This document shows, piece after piece, positions 17,622 through 25,258 of a stretch of DNA of 41,384 nucleotides. The position numbers were made by a program, and so were the translations under genes. The first letter of the stretch is position 1, and the number at the start of each line of letters is the position of its first letter. The stretch spans positions 1 through 41,384 of the forward strand of contig JAFSID010000023.1 in assembly GCA_017439965.1 (NCBI GenBank), given 5' to 3'. The notes under the pieces are model-generated. The model made no database searches and was not told the origin of the DNA. It saw nothing but the letters and a program-made list of their open reading frames with translations. Source of the stretch: Clostridia bacterium. Lineage in GTDB: Bacteria; Bacillota; Clostridia; Oscillospirales; SIG627.

Positions 17622-19397
17622 TTAGTCTCTAACCTTAATGTGAACCTCACGAAGCTGTAATTCGGTAACCTCGCCGGGTGCACCCATCATAAGATCCTGA
17701 GCATTTCCGTTGAGCGGGAATGCGATAACGTCACGGATGGTCTCCTCCTCGGCAATGAGCATTATCATTCTGTCAACGCCGGGAGCCATACCTGCGTGAG
17801 GAGGTGCTCCGTAAGCAAACGCATTATACAATGCGCCGAACTTAGCCTTGAGAGTTTCCTCTCCGTAGCCTGCAATCTCGAATGCCTTTCTCATAATGTC
17901 GGGGTTGTGGTTTCGTACAGCGCCCGAGGAAAGCTCAACGCCGTTACATACGATATCGTACTGATATGCAAATATTTCAAGGGGATCCTTGTTTAAAAGT
18001 GCATCCATACCGCCCTGAGGCATAGAGAAGGGATTGTGAGTAAAGTCTATCTTGCCCGTCTCCTCGTTAAGCTCGTACATGGGGAAGTCAACGATGAAGC
18101 AGAATTCAAACGAATCGTTCTTGATAAGACCGAGCTCGTTTGCAATCCAGGTTCTCATCTCACCCGAAAGCTTATTGATAACCGAAGCGCTGTCACTGAT
18201 AAAGAAGAGTGACTCGCCCTCCTTGATTCCTACAAGCTCGGTAAGCTCTGCCTTCTGCTCTTCGGTGAGGAACTTGGCAATGGGTCCCTTGTACTCGCCG
18301 TCCTCAAGAGTGATATAGCCGATACCGAACTTCATACCGATGCTTCTTGAATAAGCGTCGATTGCCTTTTCAAACGCCTTCTTACCGTCACCGTCACCAT
18401 CCTTCTTAACGAGGTAGTTTGCAACGATACCGCGAACGAGCTTATTCTTGAAGGGAACGGTTCTGCCGTTGATGGTGAGGAACTCGTTCTTTGCAAAGAA
18501 GTCTGTAAGGTCCTGAATGATAAGGGGGTTGCGAAGGTCGGGCTTATCCGTACCGTACTTAAGCATAGATTCCGCAAAGGTTATACGGCGGAAGGGAGGC
18601 TTGGATACGGTCTTGTTTGAGAACTTTGTGAAGGTGTTGTATACAACGGTTTCAGCAACCGAGAAAACATCCTCCTGAGTTGCGAAAGCCATTTCAAAGT
18701 CGAGCTGATAGAACTCTCCTGGAGATCTGTCCTGACGTGCGTCTTCATCACGGAAGCAAGGAGCGATCTGGAAGTAACGGTCAAAGCCCGAGGTCATAAG
18801 AAGCTGCTTGAACTGCTGAGGAGCCTGAGGAAGAGCGTAGAACTTGCCCTTATGCTTACGGCTGGGAACGAGGTAATCACGAGCGCCCTCGGGAGAGGAT
18901 GCTGTGAGGATAGGAGTCTGGATTTCAAGGAATCCGAGAGCCTCCATCTGTGCTCTCAGGTAGCTGAGAATCTTTGAACGAAGCACGATGTTGTCGTGAA
19001 TCTTTCGGTTTCGAAGGTCAAGGTATCTGTACTTAAGTCTTACCTCTTCTCTTGTCTGGGTAGAAGCGTCAATCTCAAAGGGGAGATTGAGCTGACAGGG
19101 ACCGAGCACCTCAATTCTTTCGCAACGAACCTCAATCTGTCCCGTTGCAAGCTTGGGGTTAACGGTTTCCTCGTCTCTCTTGGTTACGTTGCCCTCAATG
19201 AGCACAACGGTTTCCTTGGAAATGCCTGCAAGCATACTGTCATCGGAAAATACGACCTGAGTAACGCCGTAATGGTCACGAAGGTCAACGAAAAGTACTC
19301 CTCCGTGGTCACGAATCGTTTCAACCCATCCTGCGATAGTAACTCTCTGACCGATATGCTCGAGGCTCAGTTCATTACAAGTATGCGTTCTTAACAT
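17622..19397 (-). CDS. aspS: Aspartyl-tRNA synthetase, probably non-discriminating
   Basis: A 591-residue bacterial-type class II AspRS. The N-terminal OB-fold anticodon domain reads TIRDHGGVLFVDLRD. His and Gly at this point match the non-discriminating enzymes (as in Pseudomonas) rather than the Leu of E. coli, which implies it also makes Asp-tRNA(Asn). Class II motif 2 is FRDEDARQDRSPGEFYQLD, a form I associate with alphaproteobacterial AspRS. Motif 3 is GAPPHAGMAPGVDRM. The GAD insertion domain lies between. GGAGG precedes the ATG. First gene of the T-box operon and followed by gatC, it fits tRNA-dependent asparagine formation. Confidence 0.93.
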   Translation of the reverse strand: MLRTHTCNELSLEHIGQRVTIAGWVETIRDHGGVLFVDLRDHYGVTQVVFSDDSMLAGISKETVVLIEGNVTKRDEETVNPKLATGQIEVRCERIEVLGPCQLNLPFEIDASTQTREEVRLKYRYLDLRNRKIHDNIVLRSKILSYLRAQMEALGFLEIQTPILTASSPEGARDYLVPSRKHKGKFYALPQAPQQFKQLLMTSGFDRYFQIAPCFRDEDARQDRSPGEFYQLDFEMAFATQEDVFSVAETVVYNTFTKFSNKTVSKPPFRRITFAESMLKYGTDKPDLRNPLIIQDLTDFFAKNEFLTINGRTVPFKNKLVRGIVANYLVKKDGDGDGKKAFEKAIDAYSRSIGMKFGIGYITLEDGEYKGPIAKFLTEEQKAELTELVGIKEGESLFFISDSASVINKLSGEMRTWIANELGLIKNDSFEFCFIVDFPMYELNEETGKIDFTHNPFSMPQGGMDALLNKDPLEIFAYQYDIVCNGVELSSGAVRNHNPDIMRKAFEIAGYGEETLKAKFGALYNAFAYGAPPHAGMAPGVDRMIMLIAEEETIRDVIAFPLNGNAQDLMMGAPGEVTELQLREVHIKVRD

Positions 19398-19460
19398 AAT
19401 AATGTCCTCCGATATATAATATATTCTTTTAACAAAATTTTATCTGCGAAAAACAAAAAT

Positions 19461-19705
19461 GCCCTTCGCCCCAAAGCATGGGACGAAAGGCAAGCTTCCG
19501 CGATACCACCCAAATTGACCGTCATTGACAGTCCACTCAACTGCATCCTTACGGGATGAACGTGCGGTTCTAATCACCGTTACGGCTTTCTTCCGCAGGC
19601 TACGAAGTGTTTTTCTCACAAGGCTTGCACCGTATTTCCACCGACAACGGCTCTCTTTGGCAAGTGGGATGTGATACTCTCTTCATCATCGCCAATCAAT
19701 AATTA
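19461..19705 (-). promoter_or_regulatory. T-box riboswitch, Asn specifier, upstream of aspS
   Basis: The T-box core TGGGTGGTATCGCGG is at 19498-19512. Stem I is recognisable by AGAGAGCC...GGTGGAAAT (around 19635-19665) and by a specifier loop made from AGAGTA on the 5' side and GAAAAACA on the 3' side. The triplet before the closing A is AAC (19609-19611), an Asn codon. The terminator at 19461-19491 (CCTTTCGTCCC...GGGGCGAAGG) is followed by ATTTTTGTTTTT. Uncharged tRNA(Asn) should stabilise the antiterminator and switch on aspS-gatCAB. A GAA triplet starts four bases earlier, so dual-codon sensing, described in a clostridial aspS2-gatCAB leader, cannot be excluded. Confidence 0.9.
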
Positions 19706-19711
19706 CAGTAA

Positions 19712-19740
19712 ATTTTAACACATTTCTTTTTTGTTGTCAA
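19712..19740 (-). promoter_or_regulatory. Promoter of the T-box aspS-gatCAB operon
   Basis: TTGACA (19735-19740), 17 bases, TAAAAT (19712-19717). It starts only 8 bases after the asparaginase stop, with no terminator between, so read-through from comB-ansA would enter the T-box leader. Confidence 0.8.
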
Positions 19741-19747
19741 GTATTTT

Positions 19748-20743
19748 TTATCGAATAAATTCTCCGTTTATCTCATCCTTCATATAGCGCACGAGCATAT
19801 CTCCCTCATATCCGCAGGCAATTCCTACAAGAAGCTTGACGTAAGCCATCTCGGAGGTAATACCGCTTAAAGCAATCGCACCGTGTCTTATTGCCTTGCC
19901 CGTGCTTTCATAGTCGTACGACTCACTGTCACAAGGGTGTATAAAAAACGGTATACTCTCACTCATGCATCGGTCTATAAGCGACAGAGCAGAATAACGC
20001 TCGGACTCCGTGTCAACTGCAAGCGTGCTTGAATGATAGGTGCCGTGAAGCACCGCCTTGACTCCGTCAAGAGAAAATCGGTTATAGTCTATTCCGACGT
20101 ACTCGGAGATTTTTAAAACCGACGGCGCAAGACTGCCGCAATTATAAAGCGGCATATCCCCTCTCGGTGACGCAACTCCTGCGAAATCCTCAAGGCGCTT
20201 CATATCATTACTGTAAAATTCGTGGGAGTTATTTGCACATTGAAGCAGATGTGAGGCAAGGTGAACGTAGATTCCGTCGCTGTTTCTGTAAACGGCATAT
20301 ACGTTAGGTGCGACCCTTTTTGCGATAAGCTCAACGGCGGTCTTGAAGTTTTCGTTTCCGTTAGCCTCCTCCATATAAATCGGGAGCTGACTTGAAATGA
20401 GAAAGACGGGAACATCGGTGCCTGACATAAGAAGTGACAAGAGCGCTGAAGTATAAGCAAGCGTGTCGGTGCCGTGCAATATTATTACTCCGTCGTATTC
20501 GCCGTATTTATACCCCTTCATTTGAGCCACAAGGGTATTCCAGCCTGCAACCGTCATATTTTCACTGAGTATATTCAAGGGCGCTTTTACGTCAAAGTCA
20601 ACGCTGTCACGGTATAAAGAGTCACCGTTTTTAAAATTGTTAACGATGAGTGCCTCTGCCCTCTCGGTATCGGCGGCTCTTTCTCCCCTCTCATTTTCAA
20701 AGGAGCATATCGTTCCGCCCGTCATAATCAGTAATATCTTCAC
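19748..20743 (-). CDS. ansA: L-asparaginase-family protein, type I (cytoplasmic)
   Basis: A 331-residue member of the bacterial L-asparaginase family, which hydrolyses Asn (or Gln) to Asp (Glu) and ammonia. It has no signal peptide, so it is cytoplasmic. The first nucleophile loop is TGGTI at residues 8-12 and the second is HGTDTLAYTSALLSL at about 90. The Thr-Asp pair is intact, but the region that should carry the catalytic Lys (NRTTKAH in type I enzymes) reads LLQCANNSHEF, so that Lys is not evident. It follows comB by 14 bases. The same fold supplies ammonia in archaeal GatDE, which makes its position upstream of a GatA-defective operon notable. Confidence 0.8.
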   Translation of the reverse strand: MKILLIMTGGTICSFENERGERAADTERAEALIVNNFKNGDSLYRDSVDFDVKAPLNILSENMTVAGWNTLVAQMKGYKYGEYDGVIILHGTDTLAYTSALLSLLMSGTDVPVFLISSQLPIYMEEANGNENFKTAVELIAKRVAPNVYAVYRNSDGIYVHLASHLLQCANNSHEFYSNDMKRLEDFAGVASPRGDMPLYNCGSLAPSVLKISEYVGIDYNRFSLDGVKAVLHGTYHSSTLAVDTESERYSALSLIDRCMSESIPFFIHPCDSESYDYESTGKAIRHGAIALSGITSEMAYVKLLVGIACGYEGDMLVRYMKDEINGEFIR

Positions 20744-20757
20744 ACTTATCTCCGTTA

Positions 20758-21450
20758 TTATAAGGTATACTTTTCCATATATCCGATTCCGTCCTCGCCC
20801 TTTACGTAACGGAGAACGAAATCAAATTTATCAACCTCGGTACACATATAAAAATCGTTTTCGGGAAATACGTCGTTTTGCGCTTTGTCAAAGAATTTAG
20901 CACCCGAGGTGACCTTGAGGTTTTCAATACCCGCCTTAAGATCAATTTCCGTACCGAGAAGCAGACTTTTTATATACTCAGCACAGAGAGTATCCTCCTC
21001 GGTCTCGGATTTAGCCTCAAGACCCATACACACAAGCGATACGTCCTTGGCACCGCTTCTCTTTATATATTCGGCAATCGCCCTTGCCGTGACAAGTGAG
21101 CCGCCTATAATTTCATCGGCGCCCGTAGCGTTGGCAATTCCCTGAGTTCCTGCCGAGGTGGTATGTATAACAGTCTTGCCCTCAACGTCTATTTTTGAAA
21201 GCTCCCAAGGGGAATTTCCCGTATCAAAGCCCTCGCATATTTTTCCTCCGCGCTCTCCTGCGAGAATCATATCGGGGCTCTCTTCCTTCATTTTGTAGGC
21301 AAGGTCACAGTCTCCGAGAGGTATTATTTTCTTCGCTCCCCGAGACATCATATACGCCTCCATAGAAAACGCTCTGAAAACGTCTATAACAACGGTAAGT
21401 CCCTTTGCTTTTTTTGCTCCGTCAAGTAACTGTAATATCTGAATGTTCAT
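20758..21450 (-). CDS. comB: 2-phosphosulfolactate phosphatase family protein (ComB)
   Basis: A 230-residue ComB-family phosphatase. In methanogens ComB removes phosphate from 2-phosphosulfolactate during coenzyme M synthesis. Clostridia generally lack that pathway, so the substrate here is uncertain. Recognisable elements are VVIDVFRAFS (metal/phosphate site), ILAGERGG.....GFDTGNSPWE, and TTSAGTQGI. It starts with a good Shine-Dalgarno (AAGGAG) and its own promoter at 21482-21510, and is the first gene of a two-gene unit with the asparaginase. Confidence 0.85.
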   Translation of the reverse strand: MNIQILQLLDGAKKAKGLTVVIDVFRAFSMEAYMMSRGAKKIIPLGDCDLAYKMKEESPDMILAGERGGKICEGFDTGNSPWELSKIDVEGKTVIHTTSAGTQGIANATGADEIIGGSLVTARAIAEYIKRSGAKDVSLVCMGLEAKSETEEDTLCAEYIKSLLLGTEIDLKAGIENLKVTSGAKFFDKAQNDVFPENDFYMCTEVDKFDFVLRYVKGEDGIGYMEKYTL

Positions 21451-21481
21451 TTTTTGCTCCTTAAATTATTATGTGCAATTA

Positions 21482-21510
21482 ATTATATCACAAGACAAAT
21501 TAATTTTCAA
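21482..21510 (-). promoter_or_regulatory. Promoter of comB-ansA
   Basis: TTGAAA (21505-21510), 17 bases, TATAAT (21482-21487), about 30 bases upstream of the comB ATG. Confidence 0.7.
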
Positions 21511-21529
21511 CAGATATAACCAAATTTTA

Positions 21530-22891
21530 TCATTCGTTAATCGCATCAGCTACAAACTGCGCTAAGCTAACCCATTCCACTGTTACAACAAGCTCCTCGC
21601 GGTTAAATCGTACAACTTTTCCGTCACTGCAAAGCAATATCTTATCACCATCGGGACACCTTGCAAGCACTATACCGTCAGGCTTGTTTTCAAGCAATTC
21701 TTCGGTGAGTAATTCTTTTACAAGCAATTTGTTTTCTTCTGTTGCGACTTCAAACGGAAGCAACTCATATTCATCAGAAAGATAACCGCCGTTTGCGACC
21801 AAATAATACGGCAAAACGGGTGCGTAGCTTGTTTCGGTAATATTTACTGATTTGGCTTTTGGATAAGCTTTCTTGAAATCTTCTTTTCTCTCTTTCTTAG
21901 CATTTCTCAAAAGCTTCAAGGCATCCTTTTCCGAGATCAAACGCAAAGGACGTTCTGTATTTTTTAGCTTTTCGTATTCTTCAATGCTTTTTTGTAAAAA
22001 ACTCGTTATAGGTCTGTCCTGCATACCCATACGACTTAACGTATACCCACTCGGAAATTCTTTTACAACCATAGCGGGAATCAAATTACTTACCGATACA
22101 GCTTTTTCTTGTAGCAATATTCGGGCAAAATCCTTATGTATCAAGATTTTAATATTAGCGCAATACTCAGAAGTACCGGGACGATACGCAATAGCGATAT
22201 TGCCTTTTGGCATGTCAGATTCGAGGTAACAATCTTGTAAATGGATGAACTGCAGGTTGTAGAAAACATCTGCAATTTTAGGAAGATAACCGCCTAAAGC
22301 ATTTATTTTTTCTCTATCCTTTATAGTCAAGTCTCTACCATCTGCGATAGCTTTCACTTGTTTGTCGGAATATAAATGAAAATATTGCTCTGCTTGATAT
22401 TTCCCCTTATCTCTTGCCCAGCAAAAATCAACGTCGGTTATTCCGTGACGAATACAAGCGCTTCTAAAACGCTCAGGTACGAGAAAGGAATCATACCACC
22501 ACATCTTTGGTGAAGGACAAAGCTCGTTATATGCACGAATATTATAAACCGTCACCGTTTTGCCACATTCACTCTCAATCTCATCATAATCGCATACAGT
22601 ATTGTCTTTGAAGGATGTGGCAGTCAATTCAAACCAATCACTCGTATAGTCAGCATAATTTCTTGTGTAAACGCCTCTTGCTTTCCACCCGTTTTTCGCA
22701 CAAAAAGAATCAATATCGGACAAAATTTCATCAGCACGAGGATCCTGCATATCCAACGTACTCCATCCAACGCAATCACACTTCAAGCCAAGAGAATGAA
22801 CAAATTCTATATTCAGACGGTATTTTTCATCATCAACAATACTTTTATCATCATTATCAAGAATCCAGTCTAACTTTTCAATTATTTTCAT
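21530..22891 (-). CDS. Hypothetical protein with possible SUKH-like C-terminal part
   Basis: A 453-residue cytoplasmic protein that I do not firmly recognise. The first 200 residues are rich in Trp, Tyr and Asp (WWYDSFL, DVDFCWARDKGKY). The last 110 residues have a YYLVANGGYLSDEYELLPFE segment and an end VEWVSLAQFVADAINE that recall SMI1/KNR4 (SUKH) immunity domains, with weak support. Codon use is more AT-rich than in the housekeeping genes around it. It follows the XRE regulator on the same strand, separated by 53 bases that contain a palindrome ACAATATTGT (22923-22932), a possible operator. Probably accessory. Confidence 0.6.
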   Translation of the reverse strand: MKIIEKLDWILDNDDKSIVDDEKYRLNIEFVHSLGLKCDCVGWSTLDMQDPRADEILSDIDSFCAKNGWKARGVYTRNYADYTSDWFELTATSFKDNTVCDYDEIESECGKTVTVYNIRAYNELCPSPKMWWYDSFLVPERFRSACIRHGITDVDFCWARDKGKYQAEQYFHLYSDKQVKAIADGRDLTIKDREKINALGGYLPKIADVFYNLQFIHLQDCYLESDMPKGNIAIAYRPGTSEYCANIKILIHKDFARILLQEKAVSVSNLIPAMVVKEFPSGYTLSRMGMQDRPITSFLQKSIEEYEKLKNTERPLRLISEKDALKLLRNAKKERKEDFKKAYPKAKSVNITETSYAPVLPYYLVANGGYLSDEYELLPFEVATEENKLLVKELLTEELLENKPDGIVLARCPDGDKILLCSDGKVVRFNREELVVTVEWVSLAQFVADAINE

Positions 22892-22944
22892 TTCAATTCT
22901 CCTTGAATTAATCGCCTATCGTACAATATTGTGTAGCACTTGAC

Positions 22945-23778
22945 TTAATTTTCAAAAGCATAGTCGGAAATCACAGACGTATCTCTCACGACCGTCCAGC
23001 ACGCATCCTCGGACAGCAATTCCGCAAGCTTATAGATTGCATGAGCGTACAAAGCATTTGAAATCAAAAATACATATTTTTTTGTTTTAGCTTCCGTGTC
23101 TGTGTAAACCTCATTGATGCGAGCATCCTTTAAGAGTCTCAAGGCTGCTGCGGCTTCATCCTCTGTGAGATTGCAGCCCGTCATAATCTCATCAAAGGTA
23201 AATTCCGTGTTATTCTCCTTTGATTTTTCAAAAGCTGTCTTATACTGATAATAAAAAACCTTTCGGAAGTTCTTATCGGTCAAATACATAAGTGTATAAT
23301 CATCAACCTGACCTTTAATGACGTTTTCACTATTAGTGGCTTTGTAGGTGTTATCTATGAACAAAAAATCCCCCGTTGCAACGACGGCGCCTTGCGTATT
23401 GGAAAGGCACCCTATTCTGCAACCGTCAATTAATTTTTGGGTTTGAAATTCAAGCTGTTCTTGGTCAGATGAACCGATATGAGTGAATCGCATTTTTGTG
23501 TTACGGTAAAATAACTCAATGAGCTTTTTATGACAGAAAGCGGGAAAATCGTCGGCTGAGCAAGATATCCTTGGAGACTCTTTTGCTATGCCGTACAAAT
23601 CGTCCAACGTAATATTCAAAGCATCTGCAATTTGGGGAAGAAGCATCACATCAGGCATCGAGATTTCCGATTCCCATTTCGATACGGCTTGGTTGGTCAC
23701 ACCAAGCTTTGCGCCCAATCCCTCTTGTGTTAATCCTTTTGCTTTTCTGTATTTTGCGATATTTTTTCCGATACTCAT
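22945..23778 (-). CDS. XRE-family transcriptional regulator
   Basis: A 277-residue regulator. The N-terminal helix-turn-helix (MSIGKNIAKYRKAKGLTQEGLGAKLG, then NQAVSKWESE) is typical of Cro/C1-type proteins. The remaining 200 residues are a ligand or effector region that ends in a likely winged-helix-like part (TFDEIMTGCNLTEDEAAAALRLLKDARI). A TATAAT at about 23812-23817 with a poor -35 precedes it. It forms an apparent two-gene unit with the hypothetical gene at 21530-22891, suggesting that it regulates this accessory unit. Confidence 0.85.
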   Translation of the reverse strand: MSIGKNIAKYRKAKGLTQEGLGAKLGVTNQAVSKWESEISMPDVMLLPQIADALNITLDDLYGIAKESPRISCSADDFPAFCHKKLIELFYRNTKMRFTHIGSSDQEQLEFQTQKLIDGCRIGCLSNTQGAVVATGDFLFIDNTYKATNSENVIKGQVDDYTLMYLTDKNFRKVFYYQYKTAFEKSKENNTEFTFDEIMTGCNLTEDEAAAALRLLKDARINEVYTDTEAKTKKYVFLISNALYAHAIYKLAELLSEDACWTVVRDTSVISDYAFEN

Positions 23779-23903
23779 AGACGATTACACTCCTTTGCTT
23801 TTGTGGTTACATTATAACACGTTTCAGCCGAAAAATGAAGATATCATTTGTCGAATTAGAAAATTATTACCCGATTAAAATCGCCAAATGGTTGGAAAAT
23901 GCA

Positions 23904-23932
23904 TTTCGCCGGTTCGAATCTGTCTACAGACC
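23904..23932 (+). repeat. 29-bp direct repeat, copy 1 (tRNA T-arm-like)
   Basis: TTTCGCCGGTTCGAATC followed by TGTCTACAGACC, 29 bases, identical at 24959-24987. It contains GGTTCGAATC, the sequence typical of a tRNA T-arm and loop. The two copies are 1,055 bases apart and each immediately precedes a palindromic mosaic element. Confidence 0.85.
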
Positions 23933-23940
23933 TGAAAAGA

Positions 23941-24110
23941 ATGAAATCGTGCGTTGCACGATGAAATCCGAGCAAGCTCGGATGAAATCTTCGGCGTGCC
24001 GCCTTAGATGAAATTAAATCCGCCTCTACATCCTGCCGCAAGGCAGATTTCATCGCGAAGCGATTTCATCCACTGCAGGTGGATTTCTTCCGCCGAAGGC
24101 GGATTTAGTT
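23941..24110. repeat. Palindromic mosaic repeat 1 (GATGAAATC linkers)
   Basis: Short perfect palindromes (GTGC-GTT-GCAC, CGAGC-AA-GCTCG, TGCC-GCAA-GGCA, CGC-GAA-GCG, CGCC-GAA-GGCG) are joined by a 9-base linker. In the left half the linker is GATGAAATC; in the right half it is the reverse complement, GATTTCATC. The whole could fold into one large branched stem. Not a CRISPR: spacers are palindromic and shorter than a CRISPR unit. Similar stretches occur in gut Firmicutes genomes, but I know of no established function. Confidence 0.85.
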
Positions 24111-24111
24111 G

Positions 24112-24143
24112 AAAAAAGCACTTGCTTGCGCAAGTGCTTTTTT
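24112..24143. terminator. Perfect bidirectional terminator
   Basis: Arms of 14 bases (AAAAAAGCACTTGC and GCAAGTGCTTTTTT) with loop TTGC, and T-runs on both strands. It closes mosaic repeat 1 and stands between no recognised genes. The stretch from 24144 to 24313 that follows shows no gene that I can support. Confidence 0.85.
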
Positions 24144-24313
24144 CTGTGACGTGTGTCCGATTTAGATGCAAAGCCGTGTGGCTGATTTAGATGCACGCCG
24201 ATTTTGCAGAGGGTATAATATTCCCTTGGCGATGATGGGAGTTGCACTTGATCGCTATCTTCCGGGGTGCTGTGCCATGCTTGCAAAAGAAGCCTATGTA
24301 AACAATCGAACAA

Positions 24314-24904
24314 TTAAGGAATCATACCCAGTTCTTTCATTGCTTTGATGAAGATATCTGCTTCTCCGTGAGGATTTGCTTTTTTTGTTGCTTCAATATC
24401 GTACCACGCATATTCCAATCCATGAATGATAATTGGAATATCTTTGCCAAAATGCTGTTCTACATATCCCTCAGATTGTAATTTGCTTGCAACCTCGGAA
24501 ATAATTTGCAACAACTCATAATGACCAACAGGTCCTTTGCCTATGTAATTGAAATTACTGTCATAGCAATCGTCATCTTCTTTTCCTATATCGGTAATGC
24601 CATTTTCTTTATACCAATTAAAGAGTAACGCGGTCATTTCGGGTTCTTCGTCAGGATCAATAATCGGTGTTTCATCTTGTCTCCAAAACGCATAATTCCA
24701 GCGTTCTTCATCATACAAATCAGCACCTTCGCAATCATCCTCTGTGTTATAACTAATTGCAAATGTGGATATGTTGCTATAATTTTTATACTGATACGCT
24801 TCGTTTGAATAAACAAAAAACGAGATGGCATAAATGCCGTTTTCTGACCATGTATCCATAATTGATTTGACTCTGGAATAGATTTTTTCTGAAATATTGG
24901 ACAT
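24314..24904 (-). CDS. Hypothetical, immunity-like protein (DUF4303-like, tentative)
   Basis: A 196-residue soluble acidic protein. The ATG at 24904 is preceded by AAAGGAG at eight bases and by a TTGAAA-17-TATAAT promoter. The longer upstream frame runs through the 29-bp direct repeat and is not used. The pattern IYAISFFVYSNEAYQYKNYSNISTFAISYNTEDD followed by RWNYAFWRQDE recalls DUF4303-type proteins often found with polymorphic toxins as immunity partners. The match is weak and no toxin gene is present in the window. It is isolated between two mosaic repeats, consistent with a gained cassette. Confidence 0.55.
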   Translation of the reverse strand: MSNISEKIYSRVKSIMDTWSENGIYAISFFVYSNEAYQYKNYSNISTFAISYNTEDDCEGADLYDEERWNYAFWRQDETPIIDPDEEPEMTALLFNWYKENGITDIGKEDDDCYDSNFNYIGKGPVGHYELLQIISEVASKLQSEGYVEQHFGKDIPIIIHGLEYAWYDIEATKKANPHGEADIFIKAMKELGMIP

Positions 24905-24926
24905 ATGATTTACTCCTTTTTCTTTT

Positions 24927-24955
24927 ATTATACCACAACTGTGTAAACATTTCAA
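24927..24955 (-). promoter_or_regulatory. Promoter of the immunity-like gene
   Basis: TTGAAA (24950-24955), 17 bases, TATAAT (24927-24932). It abuts the 29-bp direct repeat copy 2. Confidence 0.75.
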
Positions 24956-24958
24956 GTC

Positions 24959-24987
24959 TTTCGCCGGTTCGAATCTGTCTACAGACC
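24959..24987 (+). repeat. 29-bp direct repeat, copy 2 (tRNA T-arm-like)
   Basis: Identical over 29 bases to 23904-23932, and similar for a further five bases with one mismatch. Followed by mosaic repeat 2. Together the copies bracket the immunity-like gene and mosaic repeat 1. Confidence 0.85.
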
Positions 24988-25034
24988 CGAAATGCCCGAA
25001 ATGCATCTACAAAATTTCGTCACTTCGCGTCCCA

Positions 25035-25215
25035 ATCACGCCGAAGGCGTGTATATCATCCGCAACTTGTTGCGGTATATCACCAACACGAAGTGTTGTA
25101 TATCATCAAGCCGCAGGGAATACACGCTGGCGCGTGATGAGATACAGCCCCAAAGGGGCTGATGATATACGCCGCACTTCGTTCGTCAATGATATACCAA
25201 GCCTGCGGCTTGGAT
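25035..25215. repeat. Palindromic mosaic repeat 2 (GTATATCATC linkers)
   Basis: Built like mosaic repeat 1 but with a different linker: GTATATCATC or GTATATCACC in the left half and GATGATATAC in the right half. Palindromes between linkers include ACGCC-GAA-GGCGT, CGCAA-CTTG-TTGCG, AACAC-GAA-GTGTT, AGCCCC-AAA-GGGGCT. It lies directly downstream of the tRNA-Gln terminator. Short reading frames across it are artefacts of the repeat. Confidence 0.8.
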
Positions 25216-25219
25216 AAAC

Positions 25220-25256
25220 AAAAAGAGAACTTTTGTCTACCAAAAGTTCTCTTTTT
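25220..25256 (-). terminator. Terminator of tRNA-Gln
   Basis: A 16-bp perfect stem (AAAAAGAGAACTTTTG with CAAAAGTTCTCTTTTT) with loop of 5 and T-runs on both sides, three bases after the tRNA CCA end. Confidence 0.85.
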
Positions 25257-25258
25257 GT

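Noticed and set aside
24050..24348. Two overlapping short frames on opposite strands (87 and 60 codons)
   Set aside because: They run through the mosaic repeat and terminator and lack ribosome sites. They look like repeat-derived artefacts.
23941..25215. CRISPR array
   Set aside because: The repeated units are 9-10 bases, invert halfway, and the intervening segments are palindromes of 7-20 bases. No cas genes are present.
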